A DNA stretch of 6,846 nucleotides from contig DAHVRS010000508.1 of NCBI GenBank assembly GCA_027322375.1, positions 1 through 6,846 on the forward strand, given 5' to 3'. The DNA comes from Brachybacterium sp. (GTDB lineage Bacteria > Actinomycetota > Actinomycetes > Actinomycetales > Dermabacteraceae). The position numbers were made by a program, and so were the translations under genes. Shown here piece after piece: positions 5,971-6,846 of this stretch. Numbering within the stretch: the stretch's first letter is position 1; every line of letters starts with the position of its first letter. The notes beneath the pieces are model-generated. The model was not told the DNA's origin. It ran no database searches and saw only the letters and a list, made by a program, of their open reading frames with translations.

Positions 5971-5996
5971 GCCCCGCCGCAGGTCCTGGGCGGGGC
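5971..5996. repeat. Inverted repeat in the MMPL upstream region
   Basis: GCCCCGCC (5971-5978) and GGCGGGGC (5989-5996) form a perfect 8-bp stem with a 10-nt loop. If the MMPL promoter lies further upstream this would be a second hairpin in its leader. In such GC-rich DNA an 8-bp stem alone is weak evidence. Confidence 0.35.
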
Positions 5997-6030
5997 CGGT
6001 GATTCCACGCTAGGAACGGGCCAGCAGAAG

Positions 6031-6054
6031 GGGATCCGCCTTTCGATGGATCCC
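6031..6054. repeat. Inverted repeat in the divergent intergenic region
   Basis: GGGATCC (6031-6037) and GGATCCC (6048-6054) form a 7-bp stem around a 10-nt, comparatively AT-rich loop (GCCTTTCGAT). It is near the middle of the MMPL/AlkZ-like divergent region and could bind a dimeric regulator. No clear promoter is seen next to it; TAGCGT on the minus strand (6007-6012) is a possible MMPL -10. Confidence 0.35.
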
Positions 6055-6091
6055 GGCTCGTCCTCGCAGGTCGGGAGCACGCACCAGGTGG

Positions 6092-6163
6092 GGCCGACGG
6101 GCGCACTTGGAGCGGCCCCGTCGGCCGCCCCCCCGAGGGGCCCGGCGGGCCGACCCGTCGGCC
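6092..6163. repeat. Cluster of GGCCGAC/GTCGGCC half-sites
   Basis: The heptamer GGCCGAC or its complement occurs four times within 72 bp: 6092-6098, 6120-6126 (inverted), 6148-6154 and 6157-6163 (inverted). The first three start exactly 28 bp apart. The last two form a 7-2-7 palindrome. The first pair extends to a 10-bp inverted repeat (6092-6101 with 6117-6126). The cluster ends 8 bp before the -10 of the AlkZ-like gene, so it looks like an operator region. Confidence 0.5.
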
Positions 6164-6171
6164 GCGCCCTC

Positions 6172-6177
6172 TACGCT
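6172..6177 (+). promoter_or_regulatory. -10 element of the AlkZ-like gene, probably leaderless
   Basis: TACGCT lies six bases before the ATG at 6184, the same spacing as TAGGAT at the VIT gene, and no Shine-Dalgarno is present between them. This points to a leaderless transcript. No good -35 is visible at 16-18 bp upstream. Confidence 0.45.
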
Positions 6178-6183
6178 CAGTCC

Positions 6184-6846
6184 ATGACGCCGCGACATCT
6201 CGCCGGAGCCCGGATCCTCGCCCAGGGCCTCGCGGGCCCGGCCCGCCACCGCACGCCCGTCGAGGTCGCGCATGCTTTCGGCGCGAGCCAGGGACAGGAC
6301 CTGCCGGGCGTCCTCTCCTCCCTCGCGCTGCGCAGCGGCGGCGCGATCGAGCCCGTCCTCGCCGCCTTCGACGCGGGGCAGATCGTGCGCGGCTACCCGA
6401 TGCGCGGCACCGTCTTCGCCGTCGCCGCGGACACCCTCGACTGGCTCACCGAGCTATGCGCCGTGGTGCCGCTGCGCGCCGCAGTGTCCCGCCGCGGGAA
6501 CCTCGGCATCGAGGCACGGGATGTGGAGCGGGCGCGGGAGGTGCTCGAGGAGATCGCCGCCCCGCACTCGGGCCCCGGCGGGCGCGGCGTGCTGCGCGCC
6601 GAACTGCGCTCCGCGTGGGAGGCGGCGGGCCTGCGCTGGGACGGCGGGTGGGGCTACCACCTGCTGGTCGAGCTGATAGCGGGCGGGCACGCCGCCTACG
6701 GGCCCTGGCGGGACGGGGAGACCGCGATCGTGCTCGCCCGTGACTGGCTGCCCGCCGGCACCGACCTCGAGGGCACCTTCAACGGCGACCGCACCGCCGC
6801 CGCGGCCGAGCTCGCCCGCCGCTACTTCACCACCCGCGGCCCGGCA
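6184..6846 (+). CDS. Winged-helix protein of the AlkZ/HTH_42 DNA glycosylase family (3' end outside window)
   Basis: An open frame of 221 codons runs from ATG to the window edge without a stop, so the gene is incomplete; the family is usually about 350-400 residues. Seen: SQGQD (35-39), which contains the QxQ catalytic motif of AlkZ-type glycosylases (Gln36, Gln38), followed by a helix PGVLSSLALR. Then IVRGYPMRGTVFAV (67-80) matches the family's RxxxMRGT signature. At the very end ARRYFTTRGPA (211-221) matches the ARRYxxxxGPA block. Characterised AlkZ and YcaQ proteins remove alkylated bases and unhook interstrand cross-links, and they act in the cytoplasm on DNA. Many actinobacterial members are uncharacterised housekeeping proteins, so drug resistance is not shown here. 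The ATG is favoured because the N-terminus aligns with the family's first winged helix and a -10 lies just upstream. It is divergent from the MMPL exporter, 276 bp apart. Confidence 0.85.
   Translation, partial: MTPRHLAGARILAQGLAGPARHRTPVEVAHAFGASQGQDLPGVLSSLALRSGGAIEPVLAAFDAGQIVRGYPMRGTVFAVAADTLDWLTELCAVVPLRAAVSRRGNLGIEARDVERAREVLEEIAAPHSGPGGRGVLRAELRSAWEAAGLRWDGGWGYHLLVELIAGGHAAYGPWRDGETAIVLARDWLPAGTDLEGTFNGDRTAAAAELARRYFTTRGPA

Noticed and set aside
6010..6273. Minus-strand frame of 87 codons in the divergent intergenic region
   Set aside because: It overlaps the start of the AlkZ-like gene and the repeated half-sites, is Arg-rich, has no domain and would collide with the well-supported plus-strand frame.
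6272..6676. Plus-strand frame of 134 codons inside the AlkZ-like gene
   Set aside because: It is an out-of-frame Arg/Ala/Ser-rich reading; the frame from 6184 carries the family motifs QGQ, MRGT and ARRY.

Overview
This is a very GC-rich window with strong codon bias, lipobox lipoproteins, an actinobacterial-type MMPL transporter ending in a WWPSR tail, and leaderless-looking promoters. It fits a high-GC actinomycete, plausibly Micrococcales (a Brachybacterium/Dermabacteraceae-like genome is my best guess, from composition and gene flavour only). There are five genes: four on the minus strand and one, cut by the window edge, on the plus strand. I see no tRNA, rRNA, CRISPR array, insertion sequence or phage gene.

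Left part (19-2655, minus strand): two tandem paralogous lipoproteins of unknown function (407 and 402 aa), about three quarters identical over the mature domain. The copied unit includes the upstream control region, so it is a duplication of a whole gene with its 5' region. Each copy has a twin-arginine/lipobox signal, an acidic Ala/Asp/Glu-rich linker and a conserved C-terminal domain. A GC-rich hairpin lies between the copies.

Middle part (2752-3713, minus strand): a VIT1/CCC1-family iron/manganese transporter, closed by a perfect 13-bp hairpin. Its control region is compact. A -35/-10 pair places the start of transcription at the ATG, a perfect 6-1-6 palindrome sits between the two hexamers, and immediately upstream is a 46-bp inverted repeat. 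That repeat can be read as the terminator of the next gene, as two DtxR/IdeR-like iron boxes, or as both.

Right part (3757-6846): a two-half MMPL/RND-type exporter on the minus strand faces, across a 276-bp divergent intergenic region rich in inverted repeats, a plus-strand winged-helix protein of the AlkZ/HTH_42 family. This last gene is incomplete because it runs off the window.

How the genes might work together: VIT and MMPL could be tied to metal handling through the shared intergenic hairpin/iron-box element. MMPL and the AlkZ-like protein share a divergent control region, which would suit export plus DNA repair against a toxic compound. Both links are inferences from position. The best candidates for something new are the VIT control region, the evenly spaced GGCCGAC half-sites in the divergent region, and the duplicated lipoprotein family.
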